A stretch of 64,000 nucleotides of DNA. Source: Actinomycetota bacterium. GTDB lineage: Bacteria; Actinomycetota; Thermoleophilia; Gaiellales; F1-60-MAGs149. Shown one piece after another: positions 63,028 to 64,000 of the stretch. How positions within the stretch are numbered: the first letter of the stretch is position 1; the number at the start of each line of letters is the position of its first letter. The stretch lies in contig JAPLCF010000030.1 of the NCBI GenBank assembly GCA_026392355.1, positions 310,001-374,000 of the forward strand, written 5' to 3'. The notes under the pieces were generated by a model that made no database searches, had not been told where the DNA came from, and saw only the letters and a list, made by a program, of their open reading frames with translations. The position numbers and the translations under genes are program-made.

Positions 63028-63693
63028 CTAATCGCTCAAACCAGGGCGCCCAAACCCACCGATATCGCTATTGATACGCCACTGCGCGTAGGTTCGCCGC
63101 GTGACGGCGTCGCCAGCATTTCCTTCGATGGTGTGGAGATCGTCGCCACGAACGCGTTCGACGATGCCGACATGCCCGTGCTCGAACCACACGACATCAC
63201 CCGGTTGTGGGTCCGCACTCAGGCGATCCCGGTAGGCCGCACGCGCCACGAACCACGAGCGCACATCGCCCGTCCACGCGATACGCCAGCCACTGGATAA
63301 GCCACCACTGAATGGTTGTCCCGCAGCCCGGAGAACCCATGACACGAAGTCGGCACACCACGCCTCAGCGTTGCCATCGGTGAAGACATCAACGCCGGGC
63401 CCGCGATTTGACCCCGGTGGCGCTTCGGCGATGCCCGCCGCCGCCAGCTGTGCCGCAATCGACACGATCGAACCGCCGGCGACGAGCGGCAACTTGCCTG
63501 GCATCCCGCCGGATAGCTGCGCACCTTGGGCGGCGGATGATCCTGCCGACGCAATCGCATTGAGTGAGGCAACCGTCGAAGCAAAACGCTGCCCCAGACC
63601 ACGCATGCCCATGGCAATGCCCCCAGCCACAAGCGCGGTCACGATCAGCACCGCGAGCCATTCCACCGTGGCTTGCCCCTGCCGCGAGGTCAC
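63028..63693 (-). CDS. TadE/Flp-like pseudopilin N-terminus fused to a CHAP amidase domain
   Basis: A 221-residue protein. Residues 1-30 (TSRQGQATVEWLAVLIVTALVAGGI) have the prepilin pattern: Gly6, then hydrophobic helix with Glu at +5, as in TadE/Flp proteins. After a linker, residues ~95-215 form a CHAP-type cysteine peptidase: AWCADFVSWVLRAAG with Cys113, GDVVWFEHGHVGIVERV with His174, and TIEGNAG with Glu190. It should be a surface-anchored or pilus-associated peptidoglycan hydrolase. It overlaps tadC (GTGA), so it belongs to a tad-type operon. Confidence 0.82.
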   Translation of the reverse strand: MTSRQGQATVEWLAVLIVTALVAGGIAMGMRGLGQRFASTVASLNAIASAGSSAAQGAQLSGGMPGKLPLVAGGSIVSIAAQLAAAGIAEAPPGSNRGPGVDVFTDGNAEAWCADFVSWVLRAAGQPFSGGLSSGWRIAWTGDVRSWFVARAAYRDRLSADPQPGDVVWFEHGHVGIVERVRGDDLHTIEGNAGDAVTRRTYAQWRINSDIGGFGRPGLSD

Positions 63694-64000
63694 CCCAAGA
63701 CACCCCCGGCGACGTCGCGTAGGACCAGCAGCTGCCCACCGATCACGATCAGCAGCGAGGCTGGGGCCAGGAGCGCACCGACCACGAGCAGCATCTTTGG
63801 CGCCGCTGCGGCAGCTCGCTCACGTGCAGTCGACCGCGCACGGGCGCGCGCATCTGCTGCCAAAAGACGCAATGCGCCGGCAATAGGTACACCCAACTCC
63901 TCGCTCTGTCGCAGCAGCGAACCCAGAGGCCGCAGCTCCGGGTGCAGTGCGCAGAGCCGCGCGCCGACCCCGAGCTCGCCACCGTGTTCAACTGCGTCGA
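63690..64000 (-). CDS. tadC: TadC-type inner membrane protein (type II secretion F domain), C-terminal part
   Basis: The last 103 residues of a gene running off the window end. It reads LGVGARLCALHPELRPLGSLLRQSEELGVPIAGALRLLAADARARARSTA, then a final TM pair region (MLLVVGALLAPASLLIVIGGQLLVL). The ELRPLGSLLRQSEELGVPI stretch is typical of T2SSF/TadB-TadC proteins that form the platform of tad pili. It is coupled to the pilin-CHAP gene. Confidence 0.83.
   Translation of the reverse strand, partial: DAVEHGGELGVGARLCALHPELRPLGSLLRQSEELGVPIAGALRLLAADARARARSTARERAAAAAPKMLLVVGALLAPASLLIVIGGQLLVLRDVAGGVLG

Overview
The window is high-GC, tightly packed bacterial chromosome. It carries meso-diaminopimelate-type peptidoglycan genes (MurE with DNPRSEDP), an F420-type LLM oxidoreductase, an adenosylcobalamin ribonucleotide reductase, MreB, tad pilus genes, an SEC-C protein and Ig-like 'PTIAGxP' secreted modules. 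Together these point to an actinomycetote, most likely class Thermoleophilia (Solirubrobacterales/Gaiellales-like). This placement rests on gene content and recalled families, not on a search.

Layout. 1-7010 (minus): hydrolase (partial), VOC dioxygenase-like protein, small membrane protein, argDBJC, mreB, maf. 7029-10165: NAD(P)-binding protein, ECF sigma factor, tRNA-Gly followed 4 nt later by an LLM oxidoreductase, and a decayed yaaA. 10224-16365: PHP phosphatase, NCS1 transporter, upp, D-amino-acid dehydrogenase-like FAD enzyme, PrsW-like protease, AcuI-type reductase. 16455-25206: a nonapeptide-repeat protein, nrdJ, a Na+/H+ antiporter, a 2-hydroxyacid dehydrogenase with a phosphotransferase, an SEC-C protein, and an NlpC/P60 lipoprotein with a long structured leader. 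25497-31824: histidine locus, with hisA divergent from yerC-hisG-hisCB(fusion)-hisH-hisF-hisIE-methyltransferase around a perfect 18-bp palindrome. 31821-39797 (minus): secreted lipoprotein, threonine aldolase, TrmH, rplT-rpmI-infC, membrane protein, thrS. 39938-40044: REP-like inverted pair. 40053-44617: PfkB kinase, Crp/Fnr regulator, grx4-bolA, secreted Ig-like protein, membrane-anchored ECF-like sigma factor. 44677-58096 (minus): division/cell wall cluster mraZ-rsmH-ftsL-ftsI-murE-murF-mraY-murD-ftsW-murG-murC-murB, preceded by a MraZ box and a LexA-type box. 58303-64000 (minus): second PfkB, small protein, GH15, trxA, amino-acid-type binding protein, a pilin-CHAP fusion and tadC (partial).

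Themes. Genes inside operons overlap mostly by ATGA/GTGA. Four of six convergent pairs overlap by exactly one CTAG. Many first genes start 6-7 nt after a TANNNT-like -10 box, so leaderless transcription is probably common. The most unusual items are the perfect nine-residue repeat protein, the pseudopilin-CHAP amidase fusion, the HisC-HisB fusion with its symmetric operator, the three-copy ~100-nt-spaced element before the NlpC/P60 gene, and the SOS-type box upstream of mraZ.
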